The translations under genes and the position numbers were made by a program. Positions 24,801 to 37,613 of a DNA stretch of 64,000 bases are shown in pieces. The DNA is from Thunnus maccoyii (taxonomy: Eukaryota > Chordata > Actinopteri > Scombriformes > Scombridae), in assembly GCF_910596095.1 (NCBI RefSeq), contig NC_056545.1:2464001-2528000 (forward strand), read 5' to 3'. The notes under the pieces are model-generated. The model made no database searches. It was not told where the DNA came from and saw nothing but the letters and a program-made list of their open reading frames with translations. Position 1 is the stretch's first letter. Each line of letters opens with the position of its first letter.

Positions 24801-26220
24801 AAGATGTATATTTTTATATGTAGGATCTAAACTTCAAGGACGCACTGATGGAGGTCCAGACATGACCGACCACATTCAATACAGTCTTCTGTTCTTGTCT
24901 GTATATTATTTGTAGTGAGCTACTTTTGAAGCGCTTCACTACATTTACATGCATTTCCTATATGTGCTTCAACATAAATACACTTTAATTTGAAGGCAGT
25001 GGTGGGCCTTTATTGTGAAGCCTGAAGTGTACATGTGTGGTGAGTTAAAGTGCTGCTCAGTGCTGTTTGTCAGGTCTGTATGTGTTCACAACTCCTACAT
25101 CAAGTTACATGTAAACAAGTTTAACATGTAAACATGTCTGCCTTCAGCTGATAATACTGTAAAAATATAAGTGTGGTTGATACATTATAACAGTTTCAAA
25201 AACTGTGTGCTGTGGAACAATATGATTTAAATATGTATAAACCTTAAAAGAATGTGTGTGTATGTATGTCTCCACTTTGTGACACTGATTGTATATTTGT
25301 GTTTTATTCTGTGTGTGTCTGTGAATCTCTCTCCCTCTCTCTGATGAACCTGCTGTGGTCTCTCTGATTGGCTGTGTGAGTGTTTGTGATTTAGTGTGTG
25401 TATCATTCCAAAGAGCTGACTGCTTCCAGTCTAAAAACTAGTGGTTTAAAGGTCGACTTCCTCCAGCTCCTGTATGCTCTCCTCTCTCCACTTCCAGCCA
25501 GCATGTTGTGAATGACTCTCCTGTGAAATACTTGTATATCTTGCAAGTGTGTATACAGGAAGAGATTTGTATCTTGGTTTATTTTTGTTTTGAGTAGATC
25601 ATTTAGTTTCATTTTGTTTGTTGATTTGCTGTTAGTCCACCCTGAAGCCAAAATGTCCCTAATAACTGAGTGAATAAATACTTTTGAGGGCTGTAATCCT
25701 TGTTGCTTTTGCAGTTGGGAAGAGGGGAGTCTCATTTCTATGTTGCACCAGGGTTTCCCCTACATTAGTGTGTAACAATAGTTAAGAAGCTGTTTAGCAG
25801 TTACAGCCTCATGTTAACTTACTAAGAATGGTCCCAGTGGCTTCCTGAGGTAGTATACAGATGTTAAATGTGTAACAAAGACTGTCCTGGTGTTGGATCA
25901 GTACTCTGTATTGGCATATACTCTGGGTTTAGGTACTGGAATCAAATCAGTAGAGAAGAATTTGGATCAGTGCATCCCTAGTGAACTTTCTATCTAAGTA
26001 TTTATGAAGAATAACTTGACAGGTTGCACATATCAGTTGTTATTCACCTGCCTGACATCCAAAAGTAACTGAACACATTTACTCACATTAACTTTCAGTT
26101 TTTAGGTTCTGATACTTTACTTGATTATTTCTTCTTAGAGACTTTTGACTTTTACTGGACTCCATCTATTTTAAACCAACTGAAGGCTGACAGGCTACAG
26201 TCCATGATTCAAGACTTTAA
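19303..26220. other. Spacer upstream of copy B; no recognised gene
   Basis: Near-identical to the unit A spacer, including the threefold repeat (about 22,370-23,960), the CRE-like motif near 20,779 and the 56-codon open frame (24,544-24,714). The start exon and promoter of copy B should lie here but I could not define them. Confidence 0.6.
21822..21864. repeat. (CA)n microsatellite, unit B spacer
   Basis: Uninterrupted AC dinucleotides at the position matching the repeat at 6990-7034 in unit A. Confidence 0.98.
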
Positions 26221-28690
26221 TATCTTTTTAAAACATTGAAATGAACACAAAATACACTTTTTATACATATATACACATCTTTTAAACATAACTTAACAAA
26301 GTATGTTCAGTACAAAACAAACGTGTAAAAAGAACTTATATACACACTCATACTGTACATTATTACATGTATATCATCAGAAATCAAAATTCTTAGGTCC
26401 TTGTAGCTCTTTATGAGTCTGATGAATCACTGTGGTGCACAATCACAACCACAATACATGAGCACTAATTAGTACATTTTACAAACCAGTCTGGGTGAAT
26501 TATAAGTCAATAAATGTTGATGATTAATGAGCTCTTAGTATCAAGACTCTTCAGCAGCTACATTTAGTTTCCATCCAACATGTTTTCACAGGTTTGTAAC
26601 ATTTACTGGTTTAAAGGATGAATCTCTATTTAAAGTTGCTTTTATTTCTATCTTCCCCTGTGTCAGTACTCACAGGGCCGATCCCTCTAGCCTCCATTTT
26701 AAAGGGAACAATATAACTCACAGCTGTTGCTCCTGTAAATCCAAAATAAAAATACTTCCACATTCACTTCTGTATGTTTGGTTTGAATCATCTACAGGGA
26801 TCATTAGATCATTTTAACAAGAAAACTAATCAACACAATAACTTTCAATAGTTTCACAACATCCCACAGTCGTCCTACAACATTTAATAACATCTATGTG
26901 AAATAATGATGCAGACTGTAGACAAGCAGTTCTTAGAGGATATTTTCAGTCTGTAGTAAAGTTCAGGAAATCAAACTTGGACTTGTTTTATTTCTCATCA
27001 CTGCAAAGACAATGTGCTAGAATCCAACCTGGATTGTAAACTGGATTCTAGATCACATTTACTCTGCAGGGTCAGAAAGTGTACAAGTTCATGTCCTGAT
27101 GGTCTCATCCTAAAGAGCAGAAACATCTTTTACATTTAAAAAGACATCACAGAGTGTAGCTCAGCCAGACAGTCATCAGTCAATGAACATTTCAGGAGAA
27201 AACACACTGCTGTCTTACCTGATACTGTTTAGCCTCCGTTTAGCAACTTTGGTATTTCCTCTCCAGTTTCCCTTTTGAATCACAGTTTGCACAGGTTAAA
27301 CAATATTTAAGTCCAGTGGGCTGATTCATGTAGGTTCCATCAGTGCAGGGCAGACAGGATGTACTTCTGAACTCTGTACAATCTGTTTTAACTCGACTTC
27401 CTGTGGACTAGAATCAATTTATTATCATTATAATTATCATATTATTCACATTATATTTTAAATAATTGCTTTTCTCTCTCTGATCCCTCTTGTTCACCAG
27501 GTGACAAATATCGTACAAGCATTGTATCTTTCTGTAAATCTTCTGTCATGTCTGAATTAAGAAACAAGGAACATTTAGCTACGTAAAAGTCAGCTGTCAG
27601 AAAAAGCATCACTTTGTTTTACTGCTTATAAACAAGCAGTAAACTGTATTGATCAGCCCAGAAGTGATCAATTCTGTAAGTATCGTTGCTGGCAAACATC
27701 CTGCTTTTATGTTTCAGTTAGATCTTACCAGCAAGACATCTAGGACAGCATTCTCCTCTTATTTGGTACTCTGCTGAATGACATATGAGGGAATGTCCAT
27801 TGAAGACTTTCAATATTATTATCTGTGAAGAGTAAAAACAGTTTTTTGTCTCAGTGAAACCTGGTTGAAGTTAAGATATTGTTGAAAACTGTCCTGAATA
27901 ACTTCCTGCTTTAATCAGAGAAAGGCAGAATAAAAGACATGACATATACAACACATAACAATGAGGTGGAAAAGAAGAAATGGAGGAATAAAACATGTGA
28001 TGGTGATAACTGAAAGTGAAGGGAAGGTCAGTGGAGGAGGATGTCAATGGAGGCAAGAAGAAGGAAGAGAGGACCTGAGGGGAGAAGATGACGGCCAGGT
28101 AGGACTGAAAAAAGAGGATGAAGATATGGAGACGAAGATGATTTCAGAAGACGACTGAACAGTAAAATGACCAAAGAACACTTTTTTCTTTCCACTTCAA
28201 ATGACTTTATGATTTTTAACTTTAAACAATCATTTGTATTATTGAGTTTTTACATTTTTACACTTCTGAGCAGTTTAATGTTATTTGTACAGTTTTATTC
28301 ACTATGTGTGAAGAAGCATTTTTGCACTTTCAAAAAGTGAAAAAAGTCCTTGATGTGAGACCAGTCCTACACTACTATATAACATAGTTACAATTACACA
28401 TAATCAAATGTCTTCAATAGCTTTAAATACATTTATAAACAGTTGTTATAATCTGATATATAAATATCTTATAATTGTTCTTCATTATAAATAGTTTTAA
28501 TCTCCAACCTAAAAAGGATTTGTACATGTGCATAATCACTTCTTAATGATTATCACACTATACATTTGTCTGAAATTATTATAAGGACATTTCAAATATT
28601 CATAGTTATCAACAATTCAAATCATAATTAATATTGTTGGCAACTCATCATCCATCTATCTATCTTTCAGATTTTAGAGAAACAAAGCAC
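26221..28690. repeat. Tandem unit C, truncated (TNFRSF relic)
   Basis: Starts like units A and B and follows them through the 3' flank, then jumps by deletion to the first CRD exons and their upstream flank. Similarity to the 5' flank of A and B stops near 28,690, just before the Ig receptor array begins. Confidence 0.75.
27240..27822 (-). pseudogene. TNFRSF14-like copy C, deletion relic with CRD1 and part of CRD2
   Basis: Third tandem copy. Exon 27729-27822 matches the first CRD exon of A and B (GHSLICHSAEYQ, GECCPRC). The second exon, starting at 27400, keeps [16 protein letters not shown] and YCLTCANCD, but after CDS it runs directly into sequence homologous to the terminal tail exon and its flank. 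The deletion removed CRD2b to CRD4, the transmembrane exon and the tail cassettes. In the new frame translation ends at TAA 27240-27242. It could still yield a small secreted CRD1 protein, since the frame is open, but nothing suggests selection for it, and the tail exon is read in a wrong frame. I call it a pseudogene; the fusion itself is seen directly. Confidence 0.7.
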
Positions 28691-28750
28691 TCTGGTTTGT
28701 CCTCCTCTTGTCACTATGAATTCTTTTCCAGGAGTCTGCAGTTTGTCATT

Positions 28751-29931
28751 TACCTTAAACTGAAGCATGTAAATATTTGATCTATTTTTACTGATCTCAG
28801 CAGAGTTTTATGAATACAGAACTATCCATAAATAATGGTGACGCCTCTGTGAACCAGCAGAGGGAAACCTCACATCTACTTATACTAGTGATGAGACTGG
28901 AGAATTTATTCAGTTCTCAGCAGGCATTAAAGGTACAGTCCGTGATACAAATGTCAACAAAAAGGCAGCTCAACTACATTCAAAATACAAAACTGATTAA
29001 ACTGATTAATTGTTACTTTAAATTCTGATTGGATAGAAACAAACGATGATATGACACTTCAGTCATATAAGTTCACATTCCAGCATTTTATGTGTTGTAA
29101 AATCACATTTTGGGCTTTAGTACAAACAAATGTGTCAATAAAAACCTTTGAATACAAAACTGTGATTTTCACAATATATGTAGCTACTAAATTCAACATT
29201 CCTGTACAAAAGTGAAAGCCATGTATCTCCAAAACATCAACTTCTGACAGTACATATTTCAATAATCCAATGTGTTTAAATTGGTTGAATTTAAGAAGTA
29301 AGAAAATCACCAAATTTGGAGATAAAAGGTTTTAGTCAGACAGTCAGGATATGGAAATCTACAGTACAATAATTTCCAAATATCATCAAAATGAGTTTCA
29401 GTAATAAAATAACAATGTAAGCTCTATTCACAATGTGACATTTTCCTTTAACATAAATGGACACTTTCAGCACATTTAGACATCAATGTGTCTTTGATTG
29501 TGACTGTAATTCACTTCAGCAGTAATGAAAGAAAAGAGTTTTGTACATCATCAACAGACAGTATCAACTGTAATGTTTCCTCTGTTCTATGATCACAGGC
29601 AGAGCTGTGGGGATCTGTAGGCTTTACCACTCTCTAAAGGCAGCAGTACACTGATGATTTCACAACAAGTCTGTTTACTTTTGAAATCTTTATAAAAGAT
29701 GCACTGAGCCGCAGAAAACACTAACTAAGACTTTGTTGTAAAGGTACTCACAGCGAGCTGCTGGGCTGTGAACACAGTGGCAGAAGAAGTTTTGTAAAGA
29801 ATAAAAACAGGAGAGAGATTTCACAGTAAATCCTGTCATTTTTTTAAAACTATAAAGACACGTGACCAATCACTGCAGAAGGTGAAAAGCATCCTGATGC
29901 TTTCACAAAGTTAACGTTCAGATGCAGAACT
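28751..29931 (-). other. 3' flank / probable 3' UTR of unit D
   Basis: Follows the D stop codon and is conserved with 41,601-42,765 after the F stop, with scattered substitutions and small indels. Sister units E, G, H and I have an unrelated 3' flank. No other gene seen. Confidence 0.55.
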
Positions 29932-30765
29932 TCACAATTCAACCATTGCGAAGGAGTTCTCTGGATGGTCCTTTATCCGTGGTCTGGTGGAGGTTTCAGC
30001 TTTGTTGTATTTCTTCTTCTTCCAAGCAAAATAGATGGCAATCCCACCCAACAGAGAAAGTACCACAGCTGCTCGCAAAACAAACACAAGCAGCGAGTTA
30101 TCTGTTCAAATACAGAGACACAAAAATCACATGTCAAGTTTCCACTGTGACAGCAAAGTTATGAAAGTACTACAGACTGTATCGGCGTGTGTGGTGAGAA
30201 AGTTTTCACTTTTTAATGTACCATGGGTCATCACTGCTGGAGTTGGTCACAGTTTGATTTGAGGGTTTAATTGACACTGTGATGCCAGTCTTCACACCTG
30301 TAATGTCTGTGATCATGGGAGGGGTTGTTGTTGGATCAATACACAGAGTGTTATTGGCTGAAAACACCCACTGTGATATGTTTGTCCCGTCGGGTAAGGT
30401 TCAGTTGATGAATATGAAGCCTACGGACAAACAAACAGATCAACTGTGACTAATGTACAGTGTAATAATTAATTATCAAGTTGATTTCTAGTCATGTTCT
30501 GTCTCACCACACGTAGATATCTTCTTTTCTTTTGAGACATTACTGACGTGATTCCTGACCGAGCAGACCAGTAGTCCTGAGACGTCTTGTTTCAGAGTGA
30601 TGTTGTTGGTCTCTTTATTTCCAGAGAGGAGCTGAGCGTCTGTCAGTGTGTGTCCATCCAGAGTCCAGCTGTACTGAGGACTGTCCCCTCCCTCAGAGGA
30701 GCAGGACACCCTCATCTCTCTCTGGGACAAACACTCAGAGCCCAGCAGGACAGAGGACACAGGAG
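29932..30765 (-). pseudogene. CD2/SLAM-family receptor unit D, 3' part only (activating-type TM)
   Basis: Contains the C2-type Ig exon 30508-30765 (ECLSQREMRVSC..WTLDGHTL..LLVCSVRNH..ISTC, four cysteines as in CD2-family domain 2), a stalk exon relic 30214-30420, and a terminal exon 29932-30101 encoding TM and a short tail (NSLLVFVLRAAVVLSLLGG, AWKKKK, ending SFAMVEL). The stalk donor reads AAAAGTG where sister genes have GTAAGTG, so it cannot splice; joining the Ig exon directly to the TM exon keeps phase 1. At about 30,829 the sequence jumps from intron 2 to the upstream flank found before exon 1 in sister units, so the signal peptide and V exons are deleted. Alone it has no start; it might only be used by read-through from unit E. 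Confidence 0.72.
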
Positions 30766-30829
30766 CTGAGAGAAACACACTCACGTGACTTTTTAATGTG
30801 GCTTTAAACATATTCAGTGTTTACAATGT

Positions 30830-33097
30830 AACATGGTCACTACTTACAGGAAAGAAAACAAGACACCATCATCTTCTCAAGAAATTTATGTTGTCATGAC
30901 TTCCTCATCTCCTTCTTTCTTGTACTACTCAACAGTCACAGACATATAATGAATCCTATGACAAACAAAACTCTGATACTATACTTTACACTAACATTAC
31001 ATTTCATTTGGCAGACGATGAAGTACAATCCAAGCCACAGGTGACATGTCATGATGTCATGCAGTACCAACCTAGCAGCTGTTGTCTGCTGTATTTCAGT
31101 TCCCTTCCATGATGCTAAAAAGACATCAGGACAACTGAAAACATAAGATAAACTGCAAAACAAGTGATTGATCAGTCTTTTGATACACAGAAAAACATTT
31201 ACTGATTCAATAAATGAGGCCGTATTCTACCATCAAACTGGGATTTTAGAATGACAGCTGGTAGTTCAACATGTAAACTGTCTATTTGTGCTCATGGGGA
31301 AAAGATTAAAGGCCAGTTTAGCACAACTATGTCTCTGGATCATCATGTTTGCATCAGTCATCTATGATCTAGGAGACTCCAGTTGGAGACCCGGTTTGTG
31401 GACTTCCTTCGGAAGATAGTTTATTCATGAACACTTATTGTAACACTTTCATTTTCTAAAATTAAAAGCATAATAAAAAACAAAAACATGATTTTTAAGG
31501 CTCTGTCCACTTTTATTCAAATACAAATACAAATAATTTTGCTGCCTCAACAAATATAGATACAAATACAAATACTGGGCTTTCTGCACATCCCTAGTAG
31601 ATATATATCTACTGTATTTCTATTAGTTCTTGTTGGGAATATAAGTTTAAAGTGCAGTGAACATTTCCAAAGGAGAGCTGGGTTGGAGAGCTCCAATCCC
31701 TTAAAAATTGATATTGAGTTGTTTTAAGTGATGAAAGCACTCTTTCAAGTTCTGAAGAGCAGTGATCAGTTTCCACAGATTTGCAATTACAGCTTACAGT
31801 ATGTAATCGCTGCTATGAATGTGTTCTGTGTTCTAACATTTATCCCACATTCACCTGCACAATAGTAATTAACTAAAACATCAATTTAATTCAAACTTCT
31901 GGTTAATACAGGACAACAAGCAATTTAAGTCAGCAACCTAATTCATATAAATATTCAGAATGTGGATTTGTTTCTCCTCCAGATTTGAAAGTTGGAGCTT
32001 AAATAACTCAAACTCTGAATTATTCAAATAATGAAATAGTTAAAAGTTGTTCAGTGTTACTATGGTTGAGTAATATGGATATCTATCTTTTAGTTTTGTA
32101 AGGTACTTTGTTAACTAGAATCCACAAACACACACATAGGAAGTGCATCAAGCAAAATATAGGAAATATAACTTTCTGGTGTTAACTGATAAACACATCT
32201 TGTGTTAAGAAACTGACAAGTTGTTGCATCACATTTAGTTTTAAACTATCCCTTCATTTGACTCTCTCACTTCTCCAGACAGAAACAGAAACAGAAAAAC
32301 TATATATAATAATGTATAATAAGGCGTTCATCCTAAAATAATGTATAACAAAAATGATATAATACTGTAATTAGTAATGAAAAGACTACATGTTAACTCC
32401 ATCTACAAATTCACCCCATGAAGTAACTTTAATTTAAGAGTAAGCAGGACAACACAACTCGTTCATATGTCTTGTTGCATCCTTTAACTGACACAAATGG
32501 TTTCAACACCCTGTAATAAATAAAGCTAATAAACTAGTCTTAAAAAATCTATTGCAAATGATAAAACAATTTTGCAAGAATGAAATGTCATGCCTAAGAA
32601 AAAGCAGAAGTGTTCATGTAATGGAAACAAATTCAGAGACCAGTCATTACATGCAAACTTATCTTTGGTCTTCTAGAGAGCTGAGGGAAGAGGTGTGACC
32701 AAATATGAGATTAAGTCCCAACACACACCACACAGCACAAAACCTTTGATAAACCAATGTAAGAGCACACTGTGCACTGCGAGTTTTCTGTGTTTTAACA
32801 ATCAATTAAATGTAAATATGCTTATGAATTAAAAAAGAGTTAAAACAAGGATGTATTACATCATGTAAAGATAAAAAAAGAGGATAAAAATCAAGGAATA
32901 CTTGAAAATATATATATATTTTTGAAGAAAATATTAAATATTATACAAAAGATTAGCCACAGTGTGATTCAAATGATGCACCTGAATGTTTGAGCTCCTT
33001 TGGCAGGTTTTCATACTGATGCCAGTCATAACCCAGGAGTACATTACAAGTGATGAATGATAATATATGTCTTTGTAAAAACGCTGAACACTGTGTA
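30830..33097. other. Intergenic DNA between units D and E
   Basis: Three-prime flank of E joined to upstream-flank sequence. It matches 48,050-50,346, 53,440-55,770 and 58,909-61,205 after the other units. At about 31,495-31,600 it contains a repeat of CAAATACAAATA type ending in TTTCTGCACATCCCTAG, the look of a fish hAT-type MITE end. No coding region recognised. Confidence 0.6.
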
Positions 33098-33356
33098 TCA
33101 CCTGCTTTTATGGACCTTAGCGTACACACATTCATCTTCTGTTGGTTTAACAGTTTTCCGAGGTCGCCCTGAAAACTTGACTTGGCCGTACTCCACCTCC
33201 ATCTCTGCCGTCTGATGCATCTGCCTCCGTTGCTGCTGCACGATCTTCACATTAGCATAGGTCGGTTCTTGCTCATCTTCCTCTTCTGTAGAGTGGAAGC
33301 AGGAACACATAAAACGCTGCATAACTACACATACTCAGTGATAACAGTGTATTGTT

Positions 33357-33770
33357 AAGGAAATTCTTTGACATTTTGGGCAGTAGACTTGAAAAGACTA
33401 ATAGCACTCTCCTGTTTGTACATTAAATATGAAGCGATAGCCAGGAGACAGTAGCTCAGCTTAGCACAAAGACTGGAAACAGCTAGTCAGACTCTGTCAA
33501 AAAGGTTAAAAAATCCTCCCACCTCTAAAGTTCACTAATTAACAAGATATAACATGAATAACTGAACTTTAGAGGTGCTGGTAGGTGGATTTTTATACCT
33601 TCGTATGGAGCCAGGCTAGCTGTTTCCCCCTGTTTCTAGTCTTTGTGCTAAGCTAAGCTAACTGGCTGTTAGCTTTACATTTAAAAAACATATAAGAGTG
33701 GTATCGATCTTCTCCTCTAAGTCTGAGAAAGAAAGCAAATCAGTGTCCCAAAATGTCAAACTATTCCTTT
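33357..33770. mobile_element. Inverted-repeat MITE in intron 5 of unit E
   Basis: Left end AAGGAAATTCTTTGACATTT is mirrored by CAAAATGTCAAACTATTCCTT at the right end. Inner arms (CAGTAGCTCAGCTTAGCACAA and its near complement, TTGTGCTAAGCTAAGCTAAC) also pair, so the element could fold into a long hairpin. It is present at the same place in E, G, H and I, so it entered before these units duplicated. Confidence 0.75.
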
Positions 33771-35407
33771 AATCTATAAGGAGACAAGAAACAATCATCT
33801 TTGAGTGCAGTGATGAAAAAAGAAACTTTGTACCTTTAGGTTTGTTGTTTTGCTTTTTCCTGTGACTACAGACGACTGCCGCCGCGACTACTGACAGAAT
33901 TACCAGCGCTGAGAGAACACCAGCCATTACTGGAAAATGACATGTTGTAGTAATAAAAGACACAAGAGAAACACAGATCTTTCAGTAACCATGTTCTTAA
34001 TGAAAGGTGTTATTATGCACATATACATGAGACAAAAAGAGAAAATGACATGAATGAATCCACTGCAGCAGAGTTAGTTTTCACTTACTAATGTGACTGT
34101 ACCATGGGTCATCACTGCTGGAGTTGGTCACAGTTTGATTTGAGGGTTTAATTGACACTGTGATGCCAGTTTTCTTACCTGTAATGTTTGTGATCATGGG
34201 AGGGGTTGTTGTTGGATCAATACACAGAGTGTTATTGGCTGAAAACACCCACTGTGATATGTTTGTCCCGTCGGGTAAGGTGCAGTTGATGAATATGAAG
34301 TCTACGGACAAACAAACAGATCAACTGTGACTAATGTACAGTGTAATAATTAATTATCAAGTTGATTTCTAGTTATGTTCTGTCTCACCACACGTAGATA
34401 TCTTTGTTTCGTTCGAGACATTACTGACGTGATTCCTGACCGAGCAGACCAGTAGTCCTGAGACGTCTTGTTTCAGAGTGATGTTGTTGGTCTCTTTATT
34501 TCCAGAGAGGAGCTGAGCGTCTGTCAGTGTGTGTCCATCCAGAGTCCAGCTGTACTGCGGACTGTCCCCTCCCTCAGAGGAGCAGGACACCTTCATCTCT
34601 CTCTGGGACAAACACTCAGAGCCCAGCAGGACAGAGGACACAGGAGCTGAGAGAAACACACTCATGACTTTTTAATGTGGCTTTAAACATATTCAGTGTT
34701 TACAATGTGAATTCATATACAGAAGTACAGACTAAAATGTTTCAGGAAATGCAACGCTATACTGTACTTGTGTGGCAGACTTTGAGTGTTTCATGTGAAA
34801 TGATTGTTTGGAAGGTAAAATATAGAAAGAGTATTTGTTCAGTAGTATGTGTATTTATGTAAGTGTATTTACCTAGTGTAATTTTCCAAAATCATTTGTT
34901 GGTTTATTGTGATTAATACAAATTGAATTATAAGATCAATGATAGCAAAAGTAGTTATTTACCTTGAATAGACAACTGAAGAGTCCGCTGTTCTAATGCA
35001 GTTCCATTTGAATCAAAGGTTTTAAGGGTATATTCAGCACCATCAGTCCTGCTCAGGTTATTTATCCTAAATGTTCCATTACTGGGAGTAAAGATGGATC
35101 TGTCCTTCATCATATTATACACAATCTTATCCTTTCTCCCATTAAGTATCATTGTGTTTTGTTTTTTTTTCCATTCATATCTAAATATTTCTGTCCATCA
35201 GCTGGAGCACCACAGTTCCTCCCAGAGCTCCATAACACTGAGCTCCATCCTGTCTGCCATCACAGTGGGTTTCAACACCTGGAAAAATAGAAAAATACAT
35301 TTTTAAATAGTTATTATCACAGTTTTGGTCATTCCATTTCTACTAAATTAATGACTTGGACAATGTACTATGCCAGTGCAAATATTCATGTTTTAAAAGA
35401 AACATTA

Positions 35408-35605
35408 AAGGGTACGTATTTTGTTTTTTTGTGATTTTCTGTTATTTTCATACTGTTATGATGTTGGATATCTGTGTTAAACATGGTCCCAGTTCTAAAA
35501 CTTGAGGTTAATGTATGAAAAATAATCCCTGTTAATATTCAGGTCTTCAGCCTGCTCTGAACGCTTCATTTGTTGTGTTTTTTTCTGGTCGTGTCAAGAT
35601 GGCGA
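35408..35605. repeat. Dispersed repeat fragment in intron 1 of unit E
   Basis: The block from AAAGGGTACGTATT to GTGTCAAGATGGCGA looks like a common teleost interspersed repeat. Copies stand at about 44,369-44,566 (F), 52,603-52,800 (G), 58,026-58,222 (H) and 63,462-63,659 (I). In G, H and I it is followed directly by GAAGGCTTTCAGG, which marks a deletion relative to E and F. Confidence 0.45.
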
Positions 35606-35711
35606 GTCTATATTTGCGAAACCCTCGCCAAAATTGTTGGGAAGTAGTAACTTTATCCCACGCCACATTTCAAGTGATAATTTTAACCCAAACCATGACC
35701 TTTCCCTGACC

Positions 35712-36512
<801 letters not shown>

Positions 36513-37583
36513 CCCTAACCCAAGTGGTTTTTGTGCCTCAACCTGACCAGATCTTAACCTTAGCGGTGTCACATCATAAAACATTGATAATAACACGTTC
36601 TTGTTGTTTTATACAGTTTCTAATAAAGAGCAGGGCAGCCATATGTTGGATATGAACTACTGTTCATTGCCAAGCAATTACAGTAAAACTATATTTCTGG
36701 AGTGATTGTGATAATTATTACTCAGCAGCACTGTGAGATGTTTTCATTCTTCCTCACAGATTCAGTCAGAATACAAAAGATATTGTATATCTCCAGGTTC
36801 CTTAAGATTTCATTATGATCATTCTGTCATTTCTGATTTTTGGTAAGTGAGAGGGTTTCCATTGTTCAAATTAAATTTCATTCATTTTGTGCTATCAACT
36901 GTATTTGCAAAGTCCTGTGATTTGGATCTCACTTTCAAAAATTTCATTAGCATTTATTTGCTCCACAACCTGTGATTTCGAAGTTAACCTACAGAAAGCT
37001 TTCAGGTTGTAACAACATCAAACCATTTACTGGCAGTCAACCGCAGCTCTAAACTATCACTAAACTATGTGTTGTGCGTCATACTCACTAATGACCAGGG
37101 TATGCATGTGAAACTAATCCCTGAAATCCTAGTTGTCAGTTGATTCTTCTTTGTTAAAAGTATTTATTTGGTCAAAGCTGTTTTCTAGCCTGGAACAGTA
37201 TTTAAGCTGCATCAGTTAGGATGATGTCAAATTGTACTTATTGACTAAAAGTGATCTTGTGGCTGCATAAAATCATCAATAATGATTTCTAATTGAACAC
37301 AAAACATCTTATTTGCACAATATCAAATCCAATACTAACATGTCAGATAGTGAAACAGCTCACCATGAGAGACTCCGAATAGTATCAGCAACAGTCCAAC
37401 CACAGCTTCCATGTCTCCTCACTGTTCAGCCTCTGTTGACCCAGTCAGCAGCTTTCAGACAAACTTCTTTACTTTATTCAATAGAAAACATGAACAACCT
37501 ACACTGAACAGCCTGAAATGTCTTCTGTTAGAGATCAACCTCAGATAAGAAGGTATAAAAACTGTATTGAATTCAGCTACAGG

Positions 37584-37613
37584 TTTTATAGGTGGAGAGG
37601 GGGAAAGGAAGTG
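37584..37613 (-). promoter_or_regulatory. Putative core promoter of unit E (TATA plus ETS-like site)
   Basis: On the minus strand a TATAAAA box (37584-37590) lies 16 bases downstream of CACTTCCT (37606-37613), an ETS/PU.1-type core. The pair is about 175 bases before the start codon and recurs in F, G and H. Role inferred from position and motif only. Confidence 0.45.

Larger units (their letters stand above)
11381..26220. repeat. Tandem unit B (TNFRSF copy B plus spacer)
   Basis: Colinear with unit A but about 3.5 kb longer, mainly through transposon DNA at 13,872-17,313 and the extra tail cassettes at 12,559-13,086. In the spacer, B equals A shifted by 14,830-14,854 bp. Confidence 0.85.

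Noticed and set aside
30587..30769. Plus-strand 60-codon frame repeated in every Ig unit
   Set aside because: Exact antisense shadow of the C2-type Ig exon.
32953..33135. 60-codon frame starting MNVCTLRS behind each inhibitory-type unit
   Set aside because: It is an alternative frame of the tail exon running into the 3' UTR; the start ATG lies inside the real coding frame.
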